Source of the DNA: Hygrophila difformis
Lineage: Eukaryota; Streptophyta; Magnoliopsida; Lamiales; Acanthaceae
Direction of reading: 5' to 3'
Length of the DNA: 64,000 nucleotides
Assembly (NCBI GenBank): GCA_030278955.1
Contig: JAOANR010000006.1
Span: 54,340,915-54,404,914 of the forward strand
Shown here: positions 1 through 10,530 of the stretch, piece after piece
Layout: each line of letters begins with the position of its first letter
How positions within the stretch are numbered: the stretch's first letter is position 1
Notes under the pieces: model-generated
Told to the model about the DNA's origin: nothing
Seen by the model: only the letters and a program-made list of their open reading frames with translations
The model's database searches: none
Made by a program: the position numbers and the translations under genes

Positions 1-240
1 GCCAACAGTGAAGAGGAGCCTAATCCCTTCTTAGGACAGGGACATAGGGAGTATTGTGATTACCTATCTCCCCATAGTAAAGACTTAGATAGGGAACCCC
101 CACACTATAACTATGGTGCCACAAACATTGATTGTTTGTGTTGTGAGGCGACCAATTTAATCAAAAATTTGAGGGAAATGTTTAATGAAACTGTAATTGA
201 ATCTGACTCAGAAATAGAAACTGATTCAGATTTTGATTAA
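1..240 (+). CDS. F-box-like protein, 3' end (copy A, cut by window edge)
   Basis: The first 79 codons read open from base 1 to a TAA at 238-240. The peptide matches the C-terminal third of copy B (643-1615): both have PNPFLG, then an aromatic/PPHYNY-type segment, then D/T-CLCCEAT, followed by an acidic tail. The Cys-rich end and the PNPFLG block recall plant F-box-like proteins of the At2g35280/At1g67623 type, which usually carry an N-terminal F-box and act as SCF ubiquitin-ligase adaptors. The N-terminus lies outside the window, so the F-box itself is not seen here. It is the first member of a same-strand tandem cluster. Family assignment rests on recognition and on similarity to copies B-D. 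Confidence 0.7.
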   Translation, partial: ANSEEEPNPFLGQGHREYCDYLSPHSKDLDREPPHYNYGATNIDCLCCEATNLIKNLREMFNETVIESDSEIETDSDFD

Positions 241-642
241 AGATTGATTGTCCCTCTAAGTTTTTTATATTCTAAGTCTTGTATTCGCACAATTATTAGT
301 CCATATTTCTCATTTCTCTTTCTATCTTTCTATCTTGCTTTAATAAATAATGTTGATCTAATCCTTTTCACTTCAGATATTATCTCAGTCAGTACTTAGT
401 AAATTCAGATTCTCCAATAGGCAAACTTAGGCCTAATCATTACTCTTTACAGAAGGGAGAATTACTTTTATAACCCTTGCTGTATGAGATAGGTCGGCTC
501 AGTCTCCCCATATATTCCTTTCAGTTGTCATTTCGAATTTCATCATTATTCACTCTTTTCCAAATACGAAACCGCCTTGGTCTAAGTTCTCTCATCCAAA
601 TCGCAGCAGTTTCTGGTCAAGAAACGTGATCGCAGAAAGGAG
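241..642 (+). promoter_or_regulatory. 3' end of copy A and promoter/5' leader of copy B
   Basis: A near-canonical AATAAA at 342-347 could serve as the poly(A) signal of copy A. A weak TATA-like TATATT at 511-516 lies about 130 bases before the ATG at 643, with a T/C-rich stretch between, which would suit a plant core promoter and 5' leader. No other gene is visible. Assignment is by position and short motifs only. Confidence 0.35.
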
Positions 643-1615
643 ATGGCCGGAAACAATCCGTAAGCCTCTGAGTTCATCCCATTTCCTCCGTTGTTATGCT
701 TTGGTTTGCAATGCCTGCTTTTTGTTCGCGCTAGCAACTTTAGGGTTCATATTCTGGATTGCTTGCTTAGTGTGTTTTTGTTAAAGAACTCTTAGAATCA
801 TAATCTTAGATTTCTCGTTAATGTAACTAAAAGCTTTTTCTCTTTAAAACTCGCCTAACAACAGTAACACTGGAGAGCATTACTCTGAGTTCTCTGTGCT
901 ACAACTGACGGATGTTCCACTGGATATCATTGGAGAGATTTTGTCACGAGTAGGGCGGAGCAGCTTCAGAGACTTGCTCCATTGTAAATCAACTTGCACT
1001 ACATTCAGAACTGCTTCCTATCATCATGTTGTATTTCAGAGGTTCAACCTAGAAGATGTTGATTTTAAAAGCATCTCCAGTGAGTCTCCAGGGAAGATTA
1101 ATTTTCTACATTCCTGTGCAATGGCTCATAACCATACTATGAATCTTCAGAAAGCAATGAAATTATTTATTCAGGGTGAAGAAACTAAGGCTTTTCAAAT
1201 TCTGTATGAGGGGATTTATGATAACCATAAGTTTTCGCAGTATTTTAAAGCTTTGTGCTGTTTGAGTAAAATTTCTCAGGGAGAAATAGATAAAGGGCTC
1301 TATCCAACAAGCCCAATATTAAATGATAGGTCTAATGGTTATGATTTTAGATATAGTTTCCTTACTTTAATCTCAGAATGGGAAAGTGTTCCAAACCCTT
1401 TCTTAGGACATATTAAGAAAGAATTTTGTAAGTTTGATGAGCACAACTGGGAGATTGTACATGGGCCACCATACTTTAACTATGATGCTGATCAAATCAC
1501 TTGCCTCTGTTGCGAAGCAACCAGAGCAGTAGCAGATTTCAGATTATGGGCAAGAGAAGCTTTATATACTCATAACTCTGCTGAAGATTTTTCAGATGAA
1601 GAAGGAGAGGGATGA
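643..1615 (+). CDS. F-box-like protein, two exons (copy B)
   Basis: Exon 1 is 643-659 (ATG GCC GGA AAC AAT CC), followed by a GTAAG donor at 660. The intron runs 660-864 and ends AACAG, and exon 2 runs 865-1615. The join keeps frame and gives 255 residues, stop TGA at 1613-1615. The longest open stretch has no ATG near its start, which is why the small first exon is needed. A degenerate F-box lies at residues ~20-60 (LTDVPLDIIGEILSRVG), then a helical region with FLHSC at ~86, PNPFLG at ~182 and CLCC near 219-222, then an acidic end. F-box proteins of this kind are expected to bind SKP1 in a ubiquitin ligase; the substrate cannot be guessed. This is the only intact member of the cluster. Confidence 0.75.
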
Positions 1616-1808
1616 TATCTTTAATAAGCTTTCTAATTGTCATTCTATTATTAGACTAATCTTAGTTAGTAATCTGAATCCTCTTGTATTTTGTAAGGCA
1701 GCATGATAGTAATAATAATGATCTGATCTTTAGTTTCTCAAATTTTCTCTCGAATACTTTTAAACAACAATTGAACTTCCTGAATATTTCTTCCTCTCTT
1801 TCGAATAG

Positions 1809-2565
1809 AGATGTTAGAAATATAAGGCTCGTGGGGAATCAGTTAACTGATTTACCTCTTGAACTTTTGGGAGACATTATGTCAAGATTGGGAAGACAAA
1901 GCGTGAGGGAAATTTTTAGAGCGTCTGAAGCATCTAAAAGCCTTCATGCAGCGAGTAAGCTGAATATTATCCACAGAATGGTCAATATGGAGACTTGTGC
2001 AGGATGGAGGGGGAATATCTACTCACCTGACCAGGAACAATTCATCAAAAAATGTCAAGAGGCAGGGAATTACATGTTCAATATCGAACCTGCACTCGTA
2101 GCATTTGTTGATGATCATGATGAGAAAAGAGCTTATGAACTCTTAAAGCCTGGTTTAGATGACAAACACCAACCCTCTGCCTTCATAAGGTGTCTCCTGC
2201 TTCTCTCTAAGCAAGATCAGAAATTTGAGGAAGAAGGGATTCAGCTAATCAAATATGCAACTCAGGATGTTTTCGACTTAGCTTTTCTTAAGATTAGTGT
2301 TTTCCACTGGCTTCTTCATTGTGATAAATTTCCAAATCCTTTCCTTGCTCAAGAGGAAAGGAGTTTTTGTAAAAACCATTCTCTTACTGAGCGTCAACTA
2401 CTACATTTGCATGCTAGGCTAGAGTGCATACCTTGTGAATTATTTGACATAGTCAGGCAGTTCAGAAGAGCAGGGGGTGATGAAGGTATATTGTTGGAAT
2501 GGGAAGAACAATGGGATGATGAGGAGGAAGAGCAAGATGAAGTTGAGTTGCTGGATTTAGAGTAG
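1809..2565 (+). CDS. F-box-like protein, exon-2-like block without own start (copy C)
   Basis: Open from before 1700 to TAG at 2563-2565. It carries the same module order as copy B: F-box (LTDLPLELLGDIMSRLG), a KCQEAGN motif, PNPFLAQ, a C-x2-C near the end and an acidic tail. No in-frame ATG precedes the F-box and no copy of the small first exon is seen between 1616 and 1808. A T/C-rich tract ending GAATAG at 1808 gives a good acceptor. Exon 2 from 1809 (first base A) has the phase needed to join the copy B leader exon at 659 without a stop. It may therefore be an alternative 3' exon, a gene missing its first exon, or an unexpressed copy. The family call is firm; the gene model is not. Confidence 0.6.
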
Positions 2566-2732
2566 TTTTACTTTTAAGCAATCCACTTTTCCTTTCACTT
2601 GTAATCTCTTGTATTTTCCTTCTTGAACAATGAATTCCCTTTTATTTCAAGTCTTTGCATTACTTGTATTTCGATGATCTTCATTCCCTATCCTTGAATT
2701 ACATGTTCACTACTGGTTTTAATTCTGCTCAG

Positions 2733-3477
2733 CTTTGAAATTGGAAGCTCCTCAAAGAAACCAAGGACTTCAATGGAGGAATCTGGATCAGGGGAGACTC
2801 AGATCACAGATCTTCCTTATGAGATTCTTGGGAATATTTTGTCAAGATTGGCATTTGATCATCTTGAAACTGTTTTCAACTGCAAATTAACTTGTAAAGC
2901 ATTAAATGAGGCTTCTCAACATCCATCAGTTCTAAAGAAGGCCACCCTCGAAGATTTTTCTCTCAGGGGATTGGGAACCCTCGAGCCAACAAAAATTAAT
3001 TTCCTTGAAAGCTGTAGAGAGGCAGGAAACTGGATGTTTCAGTTAACTGAAGCTTTATGACTTTTTGTGATGGATAAAAATGAGAAAGCAGCATTTGACC
3101 TTCTTGATCTTGCCATCTCTGACAATCACCACCCATTCATCTACATTAAACCACTTTTGCTTTTAAGTAAGGATGATGTTGAAGAGCAAGAGAAGGGAAT
3201 CTGGCTTTTTGCAACCCTCTGCAAAAATAGACGCAGGCTGAAGGATCTCCAACATCAAATTAGAGGATGGATGTCAGATGCACCTGAATTCTATTCTCCT
3301 TTTCTAGGACAACCTAGGAAACGATTTTATGGGGATCGAATGATAATTGCAGATAATCATAAATGGCCAAGAAATCAGTATGGAGTCAGTGCAATTTATT
3401 GTATGAGATGTTTGGTCACCGAGCACTGTAATTGTTTCACCAGATTTTGGGATGGACTGGAATTTCCCCCTCTGTAA
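2733..3477 (+). pseudogene. F-box-like protein with in-frame stop (copy D)
   Basis: An ATG at 2773 opens a reading frame with an F-box (ITDLPYEILGNILSRLA), the FLESCREAGN motif and then TGA at 3058-3060. The same frame resumes straight after and runs to TAA at 3475-3477 with the family's C-terminal blocks (SPFLGQ, then C-x2-C). Without that stop the length (about 234 residues) fits the family. A CTCAG acceptor at 2728-2732 leaves 40 in-frame bases before the ATG and has the same phase as the acceptors of copies B and C. The result is either a pseudogene or a 95-residue protein with F-box only. A base-calling error at 3058-3060 cannot be excluded. Confidence 0.65.
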
Positions 3478-3654
3478 TTTCAAAATAGATCTTTTAAGAC
3501 CTTTTGTATTTGAAATTTCTGAATGTTTCTGCAGTTTCTATGAGGATGATGTTTTTCCTTGAAATATGTTTGAACTTTGATTGATTAAATGTTCTCATCT
3601 TATATGTATTATATCTTTCTCTCATAGTTTTCTTTAATTGAAGATTAATTTCTT

Positions 3655-3681
3655 CACATTTAGAGCAAATCTTTAAATGTG
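3655..3681. repeat. Near-perfect hairpin, CACATTTAGAG arms
   Basis: CACATTTAGAG (3655-3665) faces CTTTAAATGTG (3671-3681) across five bases, with one mismatch. It is a diverged copy of the hairpin at 3747-3773 and lies just before the retroelement remnant. It may mark the element's edge or an internal polypurine region. Confidence 0.6.
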
Positions 3682-3746
3682 AGTATGGCAAAATGTTTAA
3701 TATTAAAATGAGGGAGAATTGATACTATGCCTTCTATTCACATCTT

Positions 3747-3781
3747 CACATTTAGAGCGAAACTCTAAATGTGAGGATGGT
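3747..3781. repeat. Perfect hairpin followed by GTGAGGATGGT
   Basis: CACATTTAGAG (3747-3757) and CTCTAAATGTG (3763-3773) form a perfect 11-bp stem with loop CGAAA, directly followed by AGGATGGT. Eighteen bases of this (3764-3781) recur exactly at 8702-8719, at the start of the presumed 3' LTR. The copy here lies 51 bases before the env-like reading frame. Confidence 0.7.
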
Positions 3782-3831
3782 AAACGTGATTTAATCGGTT
3801 TTCTCTTATCTTTCTTTAAAGGATACATAAG

Positions 3832-6800
3832 ATGACTTATGAAGAACTCAAAGCTCGAGGTGTTGAATCAGACAAGAGCGAATAGTCAATCTGGAGAATG
3901 AAGAGAACAACAAACACAGTAAATCAGATCCAGAAAAGCTGTGGATGGTTAGGAATGGAAATCTCACCTCCAATCTTCTATGTCAATCCGCTGATGATTC
4001 AACATATACCTGCTAAAGAGAAGGAATCACTGATGATTGACTTAGAAGAAGCATTCTGGGACAAGATGAGTGACTTCTGGGAACAACAAGTGGTCAACCG
4101 TTCTAATGAAACAGAACTTCCTAAGGATATCAGACTTGAAAGACTTTTAGAAAGGGAAAGGAAATGTATGGCCGAATGGAACCAGGAATGCTATAGAATC
4201 TTCAACCCAAAGGATCACACAGGTCTACAGTTGGATTATTTTGATCCTCAGCCATTACCCAAATATGTGAGAAGACTCACTAAATATTGCTGCAAACTTA
4301 ATGAGATCAGGAATGCCCGAGTTTATGATCCTCAACAGGCACTCCTAATTCGAAAGTATCCACCCGAAAGAGAAAGCCAGTTACTCCTAATTCGAATTCT
4401 TCAGATGAAGCACCTCTAGTTGTACGAAAAAGAGGAAGTAGGAGTAAGGTGAAGAAACAGGAAGCTAGAAAGGCTATTCAACCTTCTAAGAAGAGAAAAC
4501 ATAAAGATGAAATAACACTCAAGGAGGTTATGGATTCAAAAGGAGGAACTCCAGAAACAAGAAAATTGATGGATGAGAATAAGGAGTTGCTACAACCATC
4601 TCAGGGAAGAAAGGAAGTTGTTACTTATAGGAGAAAAGGAAAGTTGCCTCTGAAGCAGCACGAACCTATCCTTGAGAAGGTAATCCAACAAGAAAAAGAG
4701 CCTGAGAAACCTTGTGAAGAAGTACAAAATAAAGATGATGGCCAGAAAGTCAAAGTATGTGGTACAAGACACCAGTTCTGATGAAGAGAAGGTTGAACCA
4801 ACTTTGGGAGTAGTACCTTACACAGGAGGACTGGAACTCACTCCTTATAGTAATCTGGAAGTGGGAGACATTGATCCAGAGGGCTGGAAATCATGTATTG
4901 ATGAACATCAATCTGAAGCACAAGGATCAATTCATCCAACCACTGAACTTCAACAGACTCAGGTTATTACAGGAAATGATTTGGAAGGTCAGGCTGAAGA
5001 TCAACAAGCTCAAGTTAATCAAATTCTTATTCAAAGTCAGATCAACTTAGAAGGATCTCCAGAAAAAGAAGTCGAAATAGAAACCTTTGAAGATCCCACT
5101 AAGGAAGTTGGTAATTCTTCTAAAGTAGCAGACCAGTTGGGACAGAATTCACCACCAGCACAGAACACTGTTGATCAAGAAGTTTTTGATCAAGTTAATG
5201 AATTGGTGGGAAACACAATTCAAGAAGGATTTTCCAAAGATTTGCAAGATTTCGAAGATCTGAATTTGCATGGAACTACTGTGGGAAACATGTCTTTATC
5301 TTTGGAAGGATTGATTAAGAAGTTTAGGAAATTATCCAGAGAAGGAGGGAATGCACATACCTCGGTAGAACAAGCAGTTGAATATGCAGATAAGCTTGAG
5401 TTGGAATTGGAGAAAGTGAAGCAGCAGATGAACTTTGAGCGAGAAGTGGAACCAAGTCCATTAGCACTTCAGGCCTATAGAGAAGAAGTCCAAAGAAATG
5501 AGATTCAAGAGAACCAAGAAAAGCAGATGGTTGTGTTTCAAGAAAATACCAAGGAGACACAACAAAGAGAGTATTTGGTTGAGCAGACTATTAATCAACA
5601 AATCAGAGCACAAACAATTGCTGAGAGTCAGACGAATCAATGGGTTCTTCCACCTCAAATCAGAAATGAGGTAGTTCAGAGAGCAGTCTCAAGATTGCAA
5701 GATCCTATTTGGATAGAAGAGCAGAAGAACATTTTGGAACTCAGAACACTGTTGTTTCAGAACCCTCTACTATCTTGCTTTTTCTAAAAGAGCCTATACA
5801 GGATGAGCCCACAGAAACTTTGAACCAGCAAAGTTTGGAGATCACTGAGAAGATAGACACTAGCACATCACTAATTCATGAGATAGGTACAGAAAACCTT
5901 CAGCACTATGATACTGAGGAGGTTCAGGAGGAAAATTTAGAACCCACTCATGAGGGAAATCTAGAACCTGTTCAGCAAGAAAATGAGGAACCTGCTCAAG
6001 AAGGTAATCAGTCAGAAGGCGAGGAAAATGAAAATGCTGATAATGATCAGGAAGAAGCACAGGAATCTGAAGGAAGTGAATCAGACACTTCTGAAGGATC
6101 TTCCCCTGGAAAAGAAGTTCCAGAGCTTATGCCTTTGAGTTATTGGGGAAAAAATAGCCCAAAAGTGAGATTGTCAATTCCTGACAGCATTGAGAAAAGG
6201 ACTGAGTTCACTGAGGAGGAAATCAATGTCAAGTTCAATGGAAGAAAAGAAGCATTAGAAAACTATCTGGGAATGTCCAAAATGATTGTTCCAGACAAAG
6301 GATTCCATCCTAAGTGCCTGAGCCACAAGTGTATCAATTACTGGAGAAGGATCAATGAATGGGACATCTTCATGAGACATAACCACAAATGTGGTTATGT
6401 GGAATTAACCAGAGAGTTTTATGCTAATTTTAATGTAGAGGCTGAGACAACATGGATCAGGGGAAAGACAGTGCAAGTCACTATGGAAACCTTGAATGAT
6501 TTAATACAGGCACCCCTATTGGAACAACAAGAAGTCAGGTCAGAGTTTTTTTAAGGAAAAAGACTCAGGGAAACAAGCTTACCAATGCTAGAAAATGGCA
6601 TTGGGATTTTGTTCAACACACAGAGGAACTGAGCAGAACAAAATTCCATTGGAGAATCTGAAGCCTGAGTATTTACCAACACTTGATTTCTATTACTCAA
6701 AGCTCAGACCAACTACTAATTTTCAGGGGCCTTCTGCTGGAACTTTTGAAGGATTTACTTTACTCTAGGCAGGAAGGAAATGTAGTGCTGCACAACATAT

Positions 6801-7650
6801 ACTCAGTATCATTAAGTCAAAAGTTGGGGAAGATGCGGCATTAGCCTACCCAAATCTTATCAGAAGACTTTGTGAAAAACAAGGAGTGTCAATGACACCA
6901 TTTTTAACAGAGATTATAAGGATAAACACTCCTATTCCATTACCAGTAGACACCTTGAGGGGAGAATTGGTTTATCAAATGCCAGATCTAGAGGAACAGA
7001 CTTCTGAAGGATCAGCATCGAAAGTACCATCTCCTAAGGCCAAACAAGTCAAGCTTCCTTCAAAATTATAATCATCTTAGTCTAGAGCTGCAGTAAAAAG
7101 GACAAAGATGTCAGTAGCATCTCCTGCATTGAATCCTATCCCTGAAGATGAGGAGTTCGAGAATACCTCTGCACCATCTCAACTTTTAAGACAACCAATA
7201 AGGAACACAGTATCAGTGGATGAATCCCAGAATATGAGTACTTCAATCCAAAGTTTGGCAAAATCCATGGAGGTGTTAGTGAAAACTATGTCAGAAGACA
7301 AGCACATCCAAAGGGAGATGGAACAGAAAAGGATTGAACTTGAACACACCAGGATTCAAACTGAAGAGAAACTCAGAAAAGAGGAGATAGAAAGACAGGA
7401 GAAGATAAGGAAGGAAGAATGGGATAGGCAAGAGAGGATGAGAAGAGAAGAGATGGAAATATTTGAGAGGCTAAGGAAAGAAGAACACAAGGAAAGAAGA
7501 CAGGAACGAGAGAGGGAGATGGAGTTAAGGAAGCAGGAGCAGCAAAACAGTACAAGACTAGTAGAAATCCTTGCTAACTTAGTTTCAGACTTGAAGAAGC
7601 CACCCTCAGGACCACCAAAAGATCCAAGTAGTGATGCAGGTCCATCTTGA
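3832..7650 (+). pseudogene. Athila-like post-pol (env-like / 'putative plant transposon protein') reading frame, decayed
   Basis: An ATG at 3832 begins a frame stopped by TAG at 3883 and continuing past it. Coding sense then moves between frames near 4340, 4750, 5750 and 6545, with further stops at about 6660 and 6766. Blocks in order: a charged N-terminus (3898-4419); a Lys/Glu-rich stretch (4449-4781); a long Gln/Glu-rich, probably disordered or coiled region (4714-5787); an acidic segment; then VELTREFYANF with a following WIRGK (~6394-6470) and AYPNLIRRLCEKQG (~6847-6888). The last two blocks are typical of the domain in Athila-type Ty3/gypsy elements located after pol. A Glu/Arg/Lys-rich coiled coil ends the frame (7260-7560). 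Its function in those elements is unknown, and calling it envelope is only tradition. No gag, protease, RT or integrase lies upstream, so this is a truncated element. SIRE-type copia elements have a comparable ORF and are the main alternative. Confidence 0.6.
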
Positions 7651-8718
7651 CACCATATGGGAGTTTCTAAAACCTTTTCTCTTCAATTTTCTTTACAGTT
7701 TTTCTTTTATTATGTCTCATTTCCTGAAATTTTCATTACTCTAAATTAGTCCTAGGGTAGAGTTAATGTAAGAGTCATTTTGTAAGATAGAATCTCATGA
7801 TATGGTTTATGCTTTGATAATTGGAGCTAGAACCTCAGGTGGGATAGATAACTAGCAAAGTAGTAGAAGACTAAGTCTAAGTGGCTGGTTGTGAAACTTT
7901 CTTTTTAAAGATTCTGACTGCACGCAGAGCCACTCCTGACAACTGTTGAGAGCTGAGAACTTTGAGATTAATTGATGTCATTACTAGATAAATAGTTTGA
8001 AGACTTTGTGATTTTATTGGCTTGAGTGATTTGCATACTAAAGACAACAAATTGCACCAAGGTTAGAAAGATTGATCTGATCTAGTCTCTCTTGAAAGAT
8101 GAGTGTGCATATTAGTGAATGATGGATCCAAGGCCGGAACAAGGGAATAATAGAAACAACCGTGGTAAAATAATGTTGAATACATAGCTGGCACAGCTAC
8201 CCCTCTGACTTAAGAGTTGAGAAACTCTAAAAAGAGCAAGGTTAAGGGTAGGGGAGTTGAAGTTTCAACTGCAATGTCAGGATATGAGATTCCTCCTAAT
8301 AATATGAAACCGAGCTATTGAAAGCCATGAAAAGCCACCCCCTTTATAAAAAAAAAGAAGAAATTTTAAATATCTGCAGTTTTGGCCAAGAATTCAGAAA
8401 CACAAAGTATGCACATAAGTTGGAAAGGATTGAGCGTGAAAGGAGAAATTTGACTAACTAAGGAGAAAAACAATAGTTCACAAAAATACAAATCACTTTT
8501 GTTAATATCTTTATGAAGACTGGTAAATCAGGAGTCCGGTATGAAGCATCAATCAGTTGAAAGAGTTGAGCTTGAGATAGTTGGAAAAGAGAAGGCAATG
8601 ATCCAGGGAAGATCTCTTAATAACATTTAAATTTTGGAAGCCACAAATTGGACTTGTTCTTTGAAACTTTGTAAGTTTCTTACCACTTGAGGAAAAGTGG
8701 TTCTAAATGTGAGGATGG
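7651..8718 (+). other. Non-coding 3' internal region of the Athila-like element
   Basis: No supported reading frame. Such elements normally have a long untranslated stretch between the post-pol ORF and the 3' LTR. It ends in AGGAAAAGTGG and TCTAAATGTGAGGATGG (to 8718), a purine-rich junction suited to priming plus-strand DNA, directly before a TG start. CCACTT/AAGTGG near 8682-8699 can form a short stem. Confidence 0.45.
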
Positions 8719-9307
8719 TGATGACAGTCACTTGTGACTGTCATTTTCGTCCAATTTTTGCGTCTTGGAAATAATGTTTGGTCATATTTTTCTAGATTTT
8801 TAATCAAGAATGGGAGAAGATATGAAAAGATCTCAGAAAAATCAAGATCAGGAAGATATTTGAAAATTGCACAAAATAGCCTGAAAGTTGTAGATTTTTA
8901 CATGTGTTTCTCGCCACGTTTTTATCTGAATTAATCTTTGCTTTGTTGATCAAGCAGGATACAAGTTGCAAGCTCGCAGTAAACATTGCGAGGGAAGAAT
9001 GGGAATGTCGCGGGGACCTTAAGGTTGAAATCTGGACAAGTCCAAGGAAAAGGGCAAAAGTGCAAAAATTGAAGGCTACGCAGTGATCAAGTTGACATCG
9101 CGTGCGAAAGAAGTCAACGCGAGTTGGAAACAGTTGGAAACTAGAAGAGTTACGGCGAAAGGAAGTCAGATCGGGATTTCCTCGCCTCAATGAGATAGAT
9201 AACTTCATTTTGACTCACGCTTTAAAGGAACTGGGACAAGGCGTGAGGAGAGCTACTCTGACGCGAGCGGTTATTTTCCAAGGCGGAAAGCAGTTACTAT
9301 GCACATC

Positions 9308-9316
9308 TATAAATAA
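9308..9316 (+). promoter_or_regulatory. TATA box of the LTR (TATAAATAA)
   Basis: Strong plant-type TATA element inside the presumed LTR, with GACCCTTGGGAGATCAGC downstream as the likely initiation zone. Confidence 0.5.
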
Positions 9317-10109
9317 GACCCTTGGGAGATCAGCTCACAACAACTGGAGGACGAAAAGAATAGCTCAGTTTTTCTCCCGTTCATTTTAGAATTCAGTAGG
9401 TAGGTTAACTAGGGTATACTTTTCCGCAATTTCATTTCGTGTTATTCAGATTTGTAATTCGATTTGCAGTAGATTCCTTTGAATTTCATTAGTATATTAG
9501 TTAGAGTGTACTCTGGAAAGAATGATTTTCTATCGGATTGATTATGTTCATCCATTATGACGATCACCATCTTGTTATACCGACTTCTTCGATCAAATTC
9601 GCGATATTCTGATTTCAATCAGATTTCCAGGTGTACTCGTTTTTAATTTCTTGCAATTCATGATATATGAAGGAAGATTGGATTTTTGATCTCTTGTTTT
9701 TATCTAATAGTTGCAACCTTGTAAGGTTTAGCTGGAATTGATATTTTCTGATTCTGTTCGAGAATAATATAACTTCAATTTTAATGTTCGGTTTGGAAAT
9801 TTGATATGAAAATATTAGTCAGATTTGCAGATTCATGTTTGAATCATCTTCCGAATTATAATCTGATTGACAATAAATCTCAGGAAATGTGAATGTTATT
9901 ATTGAATTAGGTATTATCTTGGTAGAATTATTGACTTCATGAAGTTTTACTGTTCCGTAAACTTTGATTTTGAATCTTAATGCAACTTTTAAAGATTAGT
10001 GTTAAGATTATTTGAAGTTCTTAAAGACCCACGCAGTGTAAAACATGGTGTGATAATCTTTAAGAATTAAATATTCTGAACACTTAATCTTTCAAGAGAA
10101 TATAATTCT

Positions 10110-10530
10110 TTCCTCGCTATATTCTAATTGAAAGAGTGAAGCAAGGAAGAACTATAATCAATTACAGAGTCTTGCTGTTTACCTTCATATAAGGATTTAT
10201 CCTCGCTACATTCGTACAAAGATAGCGCGAGGAGTTATCCTAACACTTTATCCCTAAACAAATTATATCAGGACCCTCGCGATGTTCATTCGGACAAAGC
10301 GAGGGAATTATCCTGATATAGCGTCAGAATTGGTTCCTACTTTTAGGATGCCAAGGATCTATTCTATATAGGTATATAACCCCTATTCTATAAATGGAAA
10401 TTGAGTAACCTCACTGAATTCTTCCCAGATTTTACTACGAGAGATTCAGTTCTCTGTATTAACTAAATCTGAGGAACATTCTTTGAATAATAGCTCCCTC
10501 CACGCTGTACAAATATAGCGCGCGAAAAAT
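10110..10530. repeat. Series of imperfect stem-loops with CCTCGC/GCGAGG arms
   Basis: Three clear units and one weak one. 10110-10148 has TCCTCGCTA facing GCAAGGAA. 10193-10234 has CCTCGCTA facing TAGCGCGAGG. 10265-10320 has TATATCAGGA and CCTCGC facing GCGAGG and TCCTGATATA. 10498-10530 has CCACGCTG facing TAGCGCGCG. Loop sequences share a TTC-(G/A)-TAC/GGACAAA pattern, so the units look like diverged copies. They lie in the R-U5 part of the LTR. Confidence 0.5.

Noticed and set aside
896..1615. GTG at 896 as start of F-box-like copy B
   Set aside because: Non-AUG start is unlikely in plants; a 17-base exon with consensus splice sites at 660 and 864 supplies an ATG in frame.
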